Source: Solirubrobacterales bacterium (GTDB lineage: Bacteria > Actinomycetota > Thermoleophilia > Solirubrobacterales > Solirubrobacteraceae). Taken from it: a stretch of DNA of 6,411 nucleotides. Within the stretch, counting starts at the first letter, position 1. Each line of letters begins with the position of its first letter. A program made the translations under genes and the position numbers. This document shows, in pieces, positions 1 to 6,411 of this stretch. The notes beneath the pieces are model-generated. The model saw nothing but the letters and a program-made list of their open reading frames with translations, had not been told where the DNA came from and ran no database searches. The stretch is from assembly GCA_025963955.1 (NCBI GenBank), contig JAOPZU010000134.1, positions 1 through 6,411 of the forward strand, written 5' to 3'.

Positions 1-62
1 CGGTGGTCGCCGTGGACACGCACCTCGCCGAGTCCTCGATCCTCGGGCCGGTGACGCGATGA
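1..62 (+). CDS. 3' end of an unidentified gene in the pilus cluster (partial)
   Basis: The frame beginning at base 3 is open from the window edge to a TGA at 60-62 and encodes 19 residues ending in ILGPVTR. Eighteen of the 19 codons end in G or C, matching the coding bias of the neighbouring genes, so this is very probably real coding sequence. The stop overlaps the start of the next gene as ATGA (59-62), which implies translational coupling. The fragment is too short to identify. Because it is coupled to two pilin-like genes, another minor pilin or pilus assembly protein is the natural guess, but that rests on context only. Confidence 0.7.
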   Translation, partial: VVAVDTHLAESSILGPVTR

Positions 63-964
63 GGCGCTGGCCGCGGGGCCCCCGCATCCGCCCGGCCCGC
101 CCGCACGACGATCGCGGCGACGTCACGCTGCCGGGCCTGCTCTGCGCGGTCGTCAGCTCGCTCGTGGTCCTCGTAGGGGTCTTGAACACCTTCGGCGGCG
201 CCGAGGCGTCGAGCACCGAGCTCACCGCCCGCAACGCCAACCAGCAGGCGGCGCGCCAGATCTCCGACCAGCTCGCCGTCGCCCTGCGCAACCTGGCGAG
301 CCCGACACCGGACCAGCCGCAGGCGATCGACCGCGCCGGCCCGTACGACCTGATCTTCCAGGACGTCGATCCGAACGGCCCGAACAACGGCGCGAACACG
401 ACGAACGTCCGGCGCGAGCGCTGGTGCCTGGACGCGGCCGGGACCCTCTACGCCCAGCAGCAGACCTGGACGACCGCGGCGGTCCCGGCGACGCCCGCCG
501 CCGTCCCCTGCCCGGGCGCCGGCTGGCAGAGCACGAACGTCCTGATCGGCGGCATCGCCAACCGGGTGCTCGTGCCGGCGGTCCCGCTGTTCACCTTCGA
601 CGCCGTGACGCTCACGGACATCGCGGCGGTCCACGTGGACCTGACCATGGACGAGGACCCGCTACGCCCGCCCGCCGCCGTGCGCGTCGACACCGGCGTC
701 TTCCTGCGTAACCAGAACCGCCGCCCGACCGCGAGCTTCACCGCCGTGCCCACCGCGCAGGGGATCGTCCTGAACGCGAGCGCGTCGATGGACCCCGAGG
801 GCCAGCCGCTCACCTACGAGTGGTACGACGGCGCGACCATGATCGACACCGGCGTGACGAGCACCTACGTCGTCACACACGGCACGAGCCATGCGCTGAG
901 CGTGCGCGTGCTGGACCCGGCCGGTCTTACGGCCACCGCGCCGACGCAGACGGTGGTCGGATGA
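59..964 (+). CDS. Minor type IV pilin-like (PilW/PulJ-type) protein with C-terminal PKD domain
   Basis: This 301-residue protein is probably an exported minor pilin or pseudopilin. A basic leader of about 20 residues ends in DDRGD and is followed by TLPGLL and a hydrophobic helix (about residues 24-46, LLCAVVSSLVVLVGVL). That is the layout of a prepilin N-terminus processed by a PilD-type peptidase. Aligned on the TLP motif, the usual Glu at +5 is replaced by Gly26, and the residue before +1 is Asp21 rather than Gly20, so the exact cleavage point is uncertain. Residues 50-220 form a globular region with Cys123 and Cys151, a possible disulfide. Residues 223-301 read as a PKD/Ig-like domain (RPTASFTAVP, LNASASMDPEG, YEWYDG), often involved in surface binding. 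The ATG overlaps the preceding stop and follows a weak GGTGA at 50-54. The stop overlaps the next start. The pilin assignment is fairly secure; the exact subunit class is inference. Confidence 0.75.
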   Translation: MRRWPRGPRIRPARPHDDRGDVTLPGLLCAVVSSLVVLVGVLNTFGGAEASSTELTARNANQQAARQISDQLAVALRNLASPTPDQPQAIDRAGPYDLIFQDVDPNGPNNGANTTNVRRERWCLDAAGTLYAQQQTWTTAAVPATPAAVPCPGAGWQSTNVLIGGIANRVLVPAVPLFTFDAVTLTDIAAVHVDLTMDEDPLRPPAAVRVDTGVFLRNQNRRPTASFTAVPTAQGIVLNASASMDPEGQPLTYEWYDGATMIDTGVTSTYVVTHGTSHALSVRVLDPAGLTATAPTQTVVG

Positions 965-2205
965 TGCCGTCCCGCCGTCTGCCCGGCCGCCGACGTGCCG
1001 GTGCCTCCGGCGAGGAGGGCTACGTCCTGCTCACGAGCGTCGTGCTGCTCAGCCTGATGCTGATGCTGGCGATGGCGCTCATGAGCACCGTCGACGTGCA
1101 GACCGGCGAGTCGCGTAAGCAGCGGGTGCGCGAGACCGCGTTCAACCTCGCCGAGGCCGGGCTCAACGCACAGATCTTCAGCCTCGCGCGGGACTGGCCG
1201 GGGGCCGGGGCGGCCCTGACGCCGTACCCGACCTGCAGTGCCGGGGTGCTCCTGAGCCGCTGCCCGAGCACCGCGCAGATCACGCAGCTCATCCCGACCG
1301 CCGACACGACCGGCGCGAGCTGGCAGACCATCGTCCGGGACAACGGCTCGAGCGCGACGGCGAACTTCTACTCCGATGCGCTGGTCACCGCGCAGCCGGC
1401 CTACGACGCCAACAACGACGGCCAGCTGTGGGTGCGCTCCACGGCGACCGCCCAGGGCAAGAGCCGGACCGTCGTCGCGCTGGTGCGGGCCGAGCAGGAG
1501 GAGGAGGACATCCCGCACAGCGCGCTCCTCACGGGCCGCCTGGACATCTCCAACATGGGGAACAAGATCCTCATCGACGGCAGCGCCGGGGGCGGCTCGG
1601 CGACGGCGGTCGTGCGCTGCGTGCCGGCGCTGCTGGAGGCGACGCCGTGCCTAGGGCATCAGGTGGGTCTCGGACCCATCGGGGGCACGGTCGCGGCGCT
1701 GCTGAGCTTCCTCGGCCAGCAGCTGAGCCCGAACGTCGTCACGACGGGCTACGCCGGCGGGCCGGCGATGACCCCGGAGGCGCGCGCCCGCCTGAAGGCG
1801 ACGGCCATCGCGGACGGCACGTACTACACCGGCTGCCCGTCGACGCTTACGGGGCACGTGGTCTACATCGAGGCGGGGAACTGCAGCTACACCGGCAACA
1901 GCACGTACAACAGCGCCGCCGACCCGGGCATGGTCCTGATGGCGTCCGGAACGCTGTACCTGGGCGGCACCACGACCTACAACGGCGTCCTCTACCACGC
2001 GAACACGGCGAACTCGACCGGGGCCGTCATGCAGCTCCAGGGCAACACCAGCGTCATCGGCGGCGTCCTGGTGGACGGGAACGCCACCACGGTCGTCGGC
2101 TCCTCCAAGCTCAACGTCGAGCTGTCGCTCGGCGCGTTCCGCGCGGTCCGCAGCTACGGCTCGGCCGGCGTCATCCAGAACACCTGGCGGGAGATCCGGC
2201 CTTAA
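961..2205 (+). CDS. PilX-like pilus assembly / minor pilin protein
   Basis: The protein has 414 residues from the ATG at 961. A short basic leader ends in GEEG (17-20) and is followed by [20 protein letters not shown], a single N-terminal hydrophobic helix. Next comes [15 protein letters not shown] (57-71), the signature region of PilX N-terminal-type proteins, where AxNLAEAGL follows the helix. An acidic patch (QEEEED, 179-184 approximately) separates this part from the C-terminal half. That half is rich in Gly, Thr, Asn and Ser, has repeated short strand-like segments (about 290-414), and ends with a [14 protein letters not shown] block that I associate with actinobacterial PilX-like proteins. 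Six cysteines (92, 101, 220, 230, 292, 308) could form disulfides outside the membrane. The ATG overlaps the previous stop; a longer in-frame start at 820 would lie inside the pilin gene and encodes Arg/His-rich sequence unlike a leader. A second ATG at 964 is better spaced from GGTGGT (952-957) and may be the real start. Confidence 0.75.
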   Translation: MMPSRRLPGRRRAGASGEEGYVLLTSVVLLSLMLMLAMALMSTVDVQTGESRKQRVRETAFNLAEAGLNAQIFSLARDWPGAGAALTPYPTCSAGVLLSRCPSTAQITQLIPTADTTGASWQTIVRDNGSSATANFYSDALVTAQPAYDANNDGQLWVRSTATAQGKSRTVVALVRAEQEEEDIPHSALLTGRLDISNMGNKILIDGSAGGGSATAVVRCVPALLEATPCLGHQVGLGPIGGTVAALLSFLGQQLSPNVVTTGYAGGPAMTPEARARLKATAIADGTYYTGCPSTLTGHVVYIEAGNCSYTGNSTYNSAADPGMVLMASGTLYLGGTTTYNGVLYHANTANSTGAVMQLQGNTSVIGGVLVDGNATTVVGSSKLNVELSLGAFRAVRSYGSAGVIQNTWREIRP

Positions 2206-2217
2206 CCAAGCGGGTCC

Positions 2218-2223
2218 TATGGT
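2218..2223 (+). promoter_or_regulatory. Probable -10 box (TATGGT) for a leaderless aldo/keto reductase mRNA
   Basis: TATGGT fits the TANNNT pattern of a sigma-70-type -10 element and ends 7 bases before the ATG at 2231, so transcription would begin at or next to the start codon. No TTGACA-like -35 is visible at the expected distance. The box is flanked by a direct repeat GGGTCC (2212-2217 and 2225-2230). The call rests on position and on the same arrangement at two other genes in this window. Confidence 0.45.
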
Positions 2224-2230
2224 GGGGTCC

Positions 2231-3232
<1,002 letters not shown>

Positions 3233-3241
3233 GCTGGCGGC

Positions 3242-3826
3242 ATGCCCCTGGTTCCCACCGTCGTCGAGCGCACCGCGCGCGGCGATCGCGAGTACGACCT
3301 CTTCTCGCGCCTGCTGAACAACCGCATCATCTTCCTCGGCTCCGCCGTGGACGACACGCTGGCGAACCTCGTGGTCGCCCAGCTGCTGCACCTGGAGTCG
3401 GCGGACCCGGACAAGGACATCTCGATCTACATCAACTCGCCCGGCGGCTCGATCTACGCCGGCCTGGCCGTGTACGACACGATGCAGTTCATCAAGCCGG
3501 ACGTGTCGACGATCTGCTGCGGGATCGCGATGTCGATGGGCTCGCTGCTGCTGGCCGGCGGTGCCCCCGGCAAGCGCATGGCGCTGCCGAACTCGCGCAT
3601 CCTCATCCACCAGCCCTCCTCCCCCGGCTTCGAGGGCCAGGCGACGGACATCGAGATCCACGCCCGCGAGATCCTCAAGACCCGCGAGCGCATCGACGAG
3701 ATCTACGCCAAGCACTGCGGCAAGCCGCAGGAGGAGGTCCATAAGGACATGGAGCGCGACCGCTTCTTCTCCTCCGAGCAGGCGAAGGAGTACGGCCTGA
3801 TCGACCGGGTCCTCTCGACCCACTAG
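3242..3826 (+). CDS. clpP: ATP-dependent Clp protease proteolytic subunit
   Basis: ClpP is the serine peptidase that stacks as two heptameric rings and degrades proteins unfolded by ClpX, ClpA or ClpC in the cytosol. All 194 residues are present, the normal length. The N-terminal processing and assembly region reads [17 protein letters not shown]. The oxyanion/β-strand motif is [17 protein letters not shown] (64-80). The catalytic triad is Ser98 in GIAMSMGS, His123 in ILIHQP and Asp173 in MERDRFF. The C-terminus [14 protein letters not shown] is typical. The nucleophile loop GIAMSMGS differs from the common GQAASMGA. No clpX, tig or tandem clpP lies alongside, as is common for the main locus, so this may be a stand-alone paralogue or the partner may be elsewhere. 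The gene faces the M32 carboxypeptidase gene with only 18 bases between their stops. Confidence 0.96.
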   Translation: MPLVPTVVERTARGDREYDLFSRLLNNRIIFLGSAVDDTLANLVVAQLLHLESADPDKDISIYINSPGGSIYAGLAVYDTMQFIKPDVSTICCGIAMSMGSLLLAGGAPGKRMALPNSRILIHQPSSPGFEGQATDIEIHAREILKTRERIDEIYAKHCGKPQEEVHKDMERDRFFSSEQAKEYGLIDRVLSTH

Positions 3827-3830
3827 CCCG

Positions 3831-3846
3831 AGGCGCGCGGACGCCT
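3831..3846. terminator. Weak inverted repeat between convergent genes, possible terminator
   Basis: AGGCG (3831-3835) and CGCCT (3842-3846) can form a 5-bp stem with a 6-base loop. It sits in the 18-base gap between the clpP stop and the carboxypeptidase stop and runs two bases into the latter. No T-run follows on either strand, so intrinsic termination here would be weak at best. It is recorded because this is the only place the two convergent transcripts can end without overlapping. Confidence 0.15.
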
Positions 3847-5359
3847 ACCGCAGCCCGTACAGTGCCGAGTACTTGGCGCGCAGCTGATCCAGGAACGGCT
3901 GCGCGTCCAGCGGCCCGCCCGTGATGCGCTGCAGCAGCTCCGCCGGCGTGTAGAGGCGCCCGTGACGGTGGACGTGCTCCCGCAGCCACTCGCGCAGCGC
4001 GGCGGTGTCGCCCCGGGCGAGGTCCGCGTTGAGGTCCGGCAGGTCCCGCCGGATGACCTGCCACAGCTGCGCCGCGACGATGTTGCCGATCGCGTAGGTG
4101 GGGAAGTAGCCGAGCTCCCCGTAGGCCCAGTGGATGTCCTGCAGGACGCCGAGCGAGGGCGAGGGAACGTCGAGCCCGAGCAGCTCCTTCGTCTTCGCGT
4201 CCCACGCGGCGGGCAGGTCGGCGACCGCGAGCGTCCCCTCCATCAGCGCGACCTCCAGCTCGAAGCGGAGGATGACGTGCAGCGAGTACGTCGCCTCGTC
4301 CGCCTCCACGCGCACGAGCGACGGCCGCACGACGTTCACCGCGCGCAGGAAGGCCGCCAGGTCGCGCCCGCCCAGGGCGTCCTCGCCGAACAGCTCCAGC
4401 GCCCGCGGGTGCCAGTGCGCCCAGAAGGGCTCCGAGCGCCCGACGAGGTTCTCCCACAGGCGGGACTGCGACTCGTGGATGCCGAGGGAGACGCCGGTGC
4501 CGACGGTCGTGCGCGCCAGGGCCGGGTCCGCCTGCCGCTCGTAGAGCCCGTGCCCGACCTCGTGCATGACGCCGAACAGCGACGTGAGCGAGCCTTCGTC
4601 GTAGCGGCTCGTGACCCGGACGTCGGTGCTCCCGAGCGATTGCGCGAACGGGTGCACCGCGACGTCCAGACGCCAGTGCTCGTCGTCGAAGCCCTGCGCC
4701 AGCGCGACCTCGCGCGCCAGGACGCGCTGCGCGTCGAGCGGGAACGGCCCGGGCAGCTCGGGCACCGGCGCGGCCGCGTCCGCCGCGGCGATCTCGCGGA
4801 TCAGCGGGACCAGGCCGTCGCGCAGCTGCGCGAACACGGTCCGTACGTGCGCCGTCGTGAGGTCCGGTTCGAAGGCGTGCAGCAGCGCGTCGTAGGGGTG
4901 CGACGCCTCCGGGAAGCAGGCCGCGAGCTCGTGGCGCAGCTCCAGGTGACGCTCGAGCGCCGGGCGGAAGGGCGCGAAGTCGTCCGCCGCGCGCGCCGCG
5001 TGCCACGCGACCTGCGCGGCGGCCGTGTGCCGCGCGATGTCCGCGACCAGCCGGTCCGGGACGCGCCGGGCGCGATCGGCGTCCCGGGCGACGGCGGCGA
5101 CCAGGCGGCTGTCCGTCTCGTCCAGGTCGCCCACCGCACCCAGCTGCTCGAGCAGCGCGCCGAGCGCCGGATCGGTCAGGCGCGCGTGGGCCAGGCGGCC
5201 GAGCGTGGCCAGGACCTCGCCCCGGGCGGCGGCGCCGCCGGCCGGCATCATCGTCTGCTCGTCCCAGCCGGCCAGCGACGCGGCTTGCGTCAGGTCATCG
5301 AGCTCCCCGAGGCGCTCGCGCAGCTCCGCGAAGGCCACGGTGCTCTTAGGCGACGGCAT
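3845..5359 (-). CDS. M32 family metallocarboxypeptidase
   Basis: This 504-residue cytosolic enzyme should remove C-terminal amino acids from peptides with one bound metal, usually zinc or cobalt. M32 hallmarks occur in order: HPF (236-238); SRYDEGSLTSLFGVMHEVGH, with the HExxH metal site at His266, Glu267 and His270; the third ligand Glu296 in GIHESQSRLWEN; EADEATYSLHVILRFELE (352-369); and the substrate-region block QDIHWAYGELGYFPTYAIGN (407-426). The length is normal for the family (about 490-510) and no key residue is missing. The ATG at 5359 lies inside the last codons of the upstream hydrolase-family gene, a 14-base overlap. It is preceded by a strong Shine-Dalgarno, which fixes this start and indicates translational coupling. 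The last residues are SALYGLR, then TAG. The substrate role beyond general peptide turnover is unknown. Confidence 0.95.
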   Translation of the reverse strand: MPSPKSTVAFAELRERLGELDDLTQAASLAGWDEQTMMPAGGAAARGEVLATLGRLAHARLTDPALGALLEQLGAVGDLDETDSRLVAAVARDADRARRVPDRLVADIARHTAAAQVAWHAARAADDFAPFRPALERHLELRHELAACFPEASHPYDALLHAFEPDLTTAHVRTVFAQLRDGLVPLIREIAAADAAAPVPELPGPFPLDAQRVLAREVALAQGFDDEHWRLDVAVHPFAQSLGSTDVRVTSRYDEGSLTSLFGVMHEVGHGLYERQADPALARTTVGTGVSLGIHESQSRLWENLVGRSEPFWAHWHPRALELFGEDALGGRDLAAFLRAVNVVRPSLVRVEADEATYSLHVILRFELEVALMEGTLAVADLPAAWDAKTKELLGLDVPSPSLGVLQDIHWAYGELGYFPTYAIGNIVAAQLWQVIRRDLPDLNADLARGDTAALREWLREHVHRHGRLYTPAELLQRITGGPLDAQPFLDQLRAKYSALYGLR

Positions 5360-6131
5360 GCTCGATCACCCCCAGGGTCTCGATCTCGATGCGGATCACG
5401 TCGCCCGACTGCAGGAACCGCCGCGGGTCCATCGCCGCCCCGACGCCCTCGGGCGTCCCGGTCATGATCAGGTCCCCGGGGGCGAGCGTGCACGTCTCGC
5501 GCAGGAAGTCGACGAGCGTCTGCGGCCCGAAGATCAGGTCGCTCGTGGAGGCGTCCTGCCGTAGCTCGCCGTTGACCCAGGTGCGCAGGCGCAGGTTCTC
5601 GGGGTCCGGGACCTCGTCGGCGGTCGTGATCCACGGACCGTAAGGGCAGCTCGTGTCGAAGCCCTTCGCGCGGGTCCACTGCTTCTCGCGGCGCTGCAGG
5701 TCGCGAGCGGACACGTCGTTGCCGACGGTGTAGCCGGCGATCTCGCCGTCCTTCCCGATGACGATCACGAGCTCACCCTCGTAGTCGAGGCGGCGCACGA
5801 CGGGCGGGCAGACGATGGGGCCGCCGGGGGGCGCGACGCTCGAGGGCAGCTTCATGAAGACGATGGGCGCCTCGGGGACCTCGCCGCCGGTCTCGGCCGC
5901 GTGCTCGGCGTAGTTCAGGCCGATGCCGAAGATGCACCGCGGTGCCGGGACGGGCGCCAGCAGCGTGACCTCCTCGAGCGCGTAGGACGTACCGATGGCC
6001 GGCGTCCGGTCGCCCGTGGCCAGGCGGTCGATCACGCGGCTGCCGTCGGCGAAGGCCACGACGCGATCCCCGAGCACCTCCCCGGCGGTCGCGGTCGTCG
6101 ATCCGGGCGGCAGGAAGGTCGCGAGCTTCAT
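5346..6131 (-). CDS. Fumarylacetoacetate hydrolase (FAH) family protein
   Basis: The 261-residue protein belongs to the FAH superfamily, whose members use a divalent metal to hydrolyse or isomerise C-C bonds in acylpyruvate-type or ring-cleavage products (fumarylpyruvate, oxaloacetate and hydroxyhepta-dienedioate types). Metal ligands are visible as Glu118 and Glu120 in DYEGELVIVIGK and Asp139 in YTVGNDVSARDLQ. Further family motifs are IFGIGLNYAEHAAE (67-80), KGFDTSCPYGPWI (Lys156), WVNGELRQ (185-192) and IMTGTPEGVG (222-231). About the first 55 residues form the small N-terminal part typical of bacterial single-domain members. No aromatic-degradation partner is in view, so the substrate cannot be assigned. 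The start at 6131 begins MKLATFLPPG, as relatives do, and sits 7 bases after a TANNNT box. The gene lies 28 bases downstream of the split-barrel gene and overlaps the carboxypeptidase gene. Confidence 0.92.
   Translation of the reverse strand: MKLATFLPPGSTTATAGEVLGDRVVAFADGSRVIDRLATGDRTPAIGTSYALEEVTLLAPVPAPRCIFGIGLNYAEHAAETGGEVPEAPIVFMKLPSSVAPPGGPIVCPPVVRRLDYEGELVIVIGKDGEIAGYTVGNDVSARDLQRREKQWTRAKGFDTSCPYGPWITTADEVPDPENLRLRTWVNGELRQDASTSDLIFGPQTLVDFLRETCTLAPGDLIMTGTPEGVGAAMDPRRFLQSGDVIRIEIETLGVIEHAVA
5364..5373 (-). promoter_or_regulatory. Shine-Dalgarno of the M32 carboxypeptidase gene, inside the upstream gene
   Basis: On the minus strand the sequence reads GGGGGTGATC, one mismatch from GGAGGTGATC, the full complement of the 16S rRNA 3' end. 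The core GGTGA ends 6-7 bases before the ATG at 5359. It is built from the codons for GVIE near the end of the hydrolase-family gene. It decides the carboxypeptidase start and contrasts with the other starts here, which have weak or no such site. Confidence 0.75.
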
Positions 6132-6138
6132 CGCCCGC

Positions 6139-6144
6139 AGGCTA
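6139..6144 (-). promoter_or_regulatory. Probable -10 box (TAGCCT) for a leaderless FAH-family mRNA
   Basis: On the minus strand TAGCCT ends 7 bases before the ATG at 6131 (spacer GCGGGCG). There is no AGGAGG-like sequence in this spacer, so a leaderless transcript starting at or just before the ATG is plausible. The region about 18 bases further upstream reads TTCGTC, only a partial -35 match, and is also the end of the preceding gene. The gene may also be co-transcribed with that gene. Confidence 0.45.
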
Positions 6145-6159
6145 AAGGACCGCGGGACC

Positions 6160-6411
6160 TCAGACGAAGCCGGCGAGAACCGCGCGTGTCGCCGCGTCGC
6201 GTGCGCGCGCCTCGTCGTCCGTCCACTGCCAGGAGACCCCGTCGACGATGACGAAGCGCGGCGTGTTGTGGTCCTGCACGCGGTCCACCCGGACCTCGAC
6301 GACCGCGATGCCGTCAGCGCCGTCGGGCCCGTCGGCGAGGACGCTCGCGGCGCCGTGCAGGGTGACCGCCACGTCGCCCGCCCCCAGCAGTGCGAGCGCC
6401 ACGCGCGGGCG
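6160..6411 (-). CDS. Probable flavin split-barrel (pyridoxamine 5'-phosphate oxidase-like) protein, 3' part only
   Basis: The frame is open from the right window edge to a TGA at 6160-6162 and gives 83 residues. A GTG at 6402 could serve as a start, but the three codons before it (RPR) continue without a stop. RPRVALALLG resembles the 'pRvAl' strand inside split-barrel oxidoreductases, so the N-terminus very likely lies outside the window. VAVTLHGAASVL followed by VVEVRVDRVQDH fits consecutive β-strands of that fold. The tail VIVDGVSWQWTDDEARARDAA is a charged helix-like end. The family bind FMN, F420 or heme, and many members have no known substrate. The assignment is by pattern memory and moderate; a conserved hypothetical protein is the fallback. 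It is the upstream neighbour of the FAH-family gene on the same strand. Confidence 0.5.
   Translation of the reverse strand, partial: RPRVALALLGAGDVAVTLHGAASVLADGPDGADGIAVVEVRVDRVQDHNTPRFVIVDGVSWQWTDDEARARDAATRAVLAGFV

Noticed and set aside
820..960. Upstream in-frame extension of the PilX-like gene to an ATG at 820
   Set aside because: The 47 extra residues are Arg/His/Asp-rich, lie over the PKD-domain coding sequence and would bury the prepilin-like leader. The ATGA overlap at 961 is the better start.
2219..2230. ATG at 2219 as the aldo/keto reductase start
   Set aside because: It adds only MVGS, has no Shine-Dalgarno and lies inside the TATGGT box. The family N-terminus fits the ATG at 2231.
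3675..5006. 443-codon open frame on the - strand overlapping the carboxypeptidase gene in another frame
   Set aside because: It is Arg/Ala/Gly-rich low-complexity sequence and lies out of frame with a well-supported gene. It is a GC-bias shadow.
3962..5467. Long open frame of 501 codons on the + strand, opposite the carboxypeptidase gene
   Set aside because: It is antisense to a gene with intact M32 motifs. Its product is Arg/Val/Gln-rich without recognisable motifs. Such frames arise from the strong G/C third-position bias.
6147..6159. GGACC repeated around CCGCGG in the gap before the FAH-family gene
   Set aside because: The copies are direct, not inverted, so they form no hairpin, and a six-base palindrome is common at this GC content. 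Neither a terminator nor an operator can be supported.
6400..6402. GTG as the true start of the right-edge gene
   Set aside because: The frame stays open to the window edge, and the residues around it look like an internal strand of a split-barrel protein, so the gene is more likely truncated by the window.

Overview
The window looks like chromosomal DNA of a very GC-rich bacterium, most likely an actinobacterium. A Thermoleophilia/Solirubrobacterales-type organism fits best, from the style of the pilus genes. This taxonomic guess is inference: no rRNA or marker gene is present. All seven recognisable genes use codons ending in G or C almost throughout, and nothing suggests recent transfer, an insertion sequence, a CRISPR array or an RNA gene.

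Region 1 (1-2205, + strand) is the end of a type IV pilus / pseudopilin gene cluster. It holds the last 19 codons of an unidentified gene, then a minor-pilin-like protein with a C-terminal PKD (Ig-like) domain, then a PilX-like protein with a long, Gly/Thr/Asn-rich C-terminal half. Each gene overlaps the next by ATGA, so the three are almost certainly co-translated. The two pilin-like proteins have a prepilin-style N-terminus but lack the usual Glu at position +5. This suggests minor, possibly tip-located, subunits rather than the main pilin.

Region 2 (2206-3826, + strand) carries an aldo/keto reductase with a complete catalytic tetrad and, 9 bases later, a complete ClpP serine protease. No clpX, tig or second clpP lies next to this clpP. 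Each gene has a TANNNT hexamer 6-7 bases before its ATG, the layout of a promoter for a leaderless mRNA.

Region 3 (3827-6411, - strand) is convergent to region 2. In transcription order it has the 3' end of a probable flavin split-barrel (pyridoxamine-phosphate-oxidase-like) gene, a fumarylacetoacetate-hydrolase-family protein and an M32 metallocarboxypeptidase. The last two overlap by 14 bases, and the carboxypeptidase has a near-perfect Shine-Dalgarno sequence inside the end of the preceding gene. The hydrolase-family gene also has a TANNNT box 7 bases before its ATG.

The window is gene-dense: no gap between genes exceeds 30 bases. Apart from the pilus pair, the genes do not form one obvious pathway. 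The most noteworthy signals are the PKD-tipped non-canonical minor pilin, its PilX-like partner, and the repeated TANNNT-N6/7-ATG start architecture.
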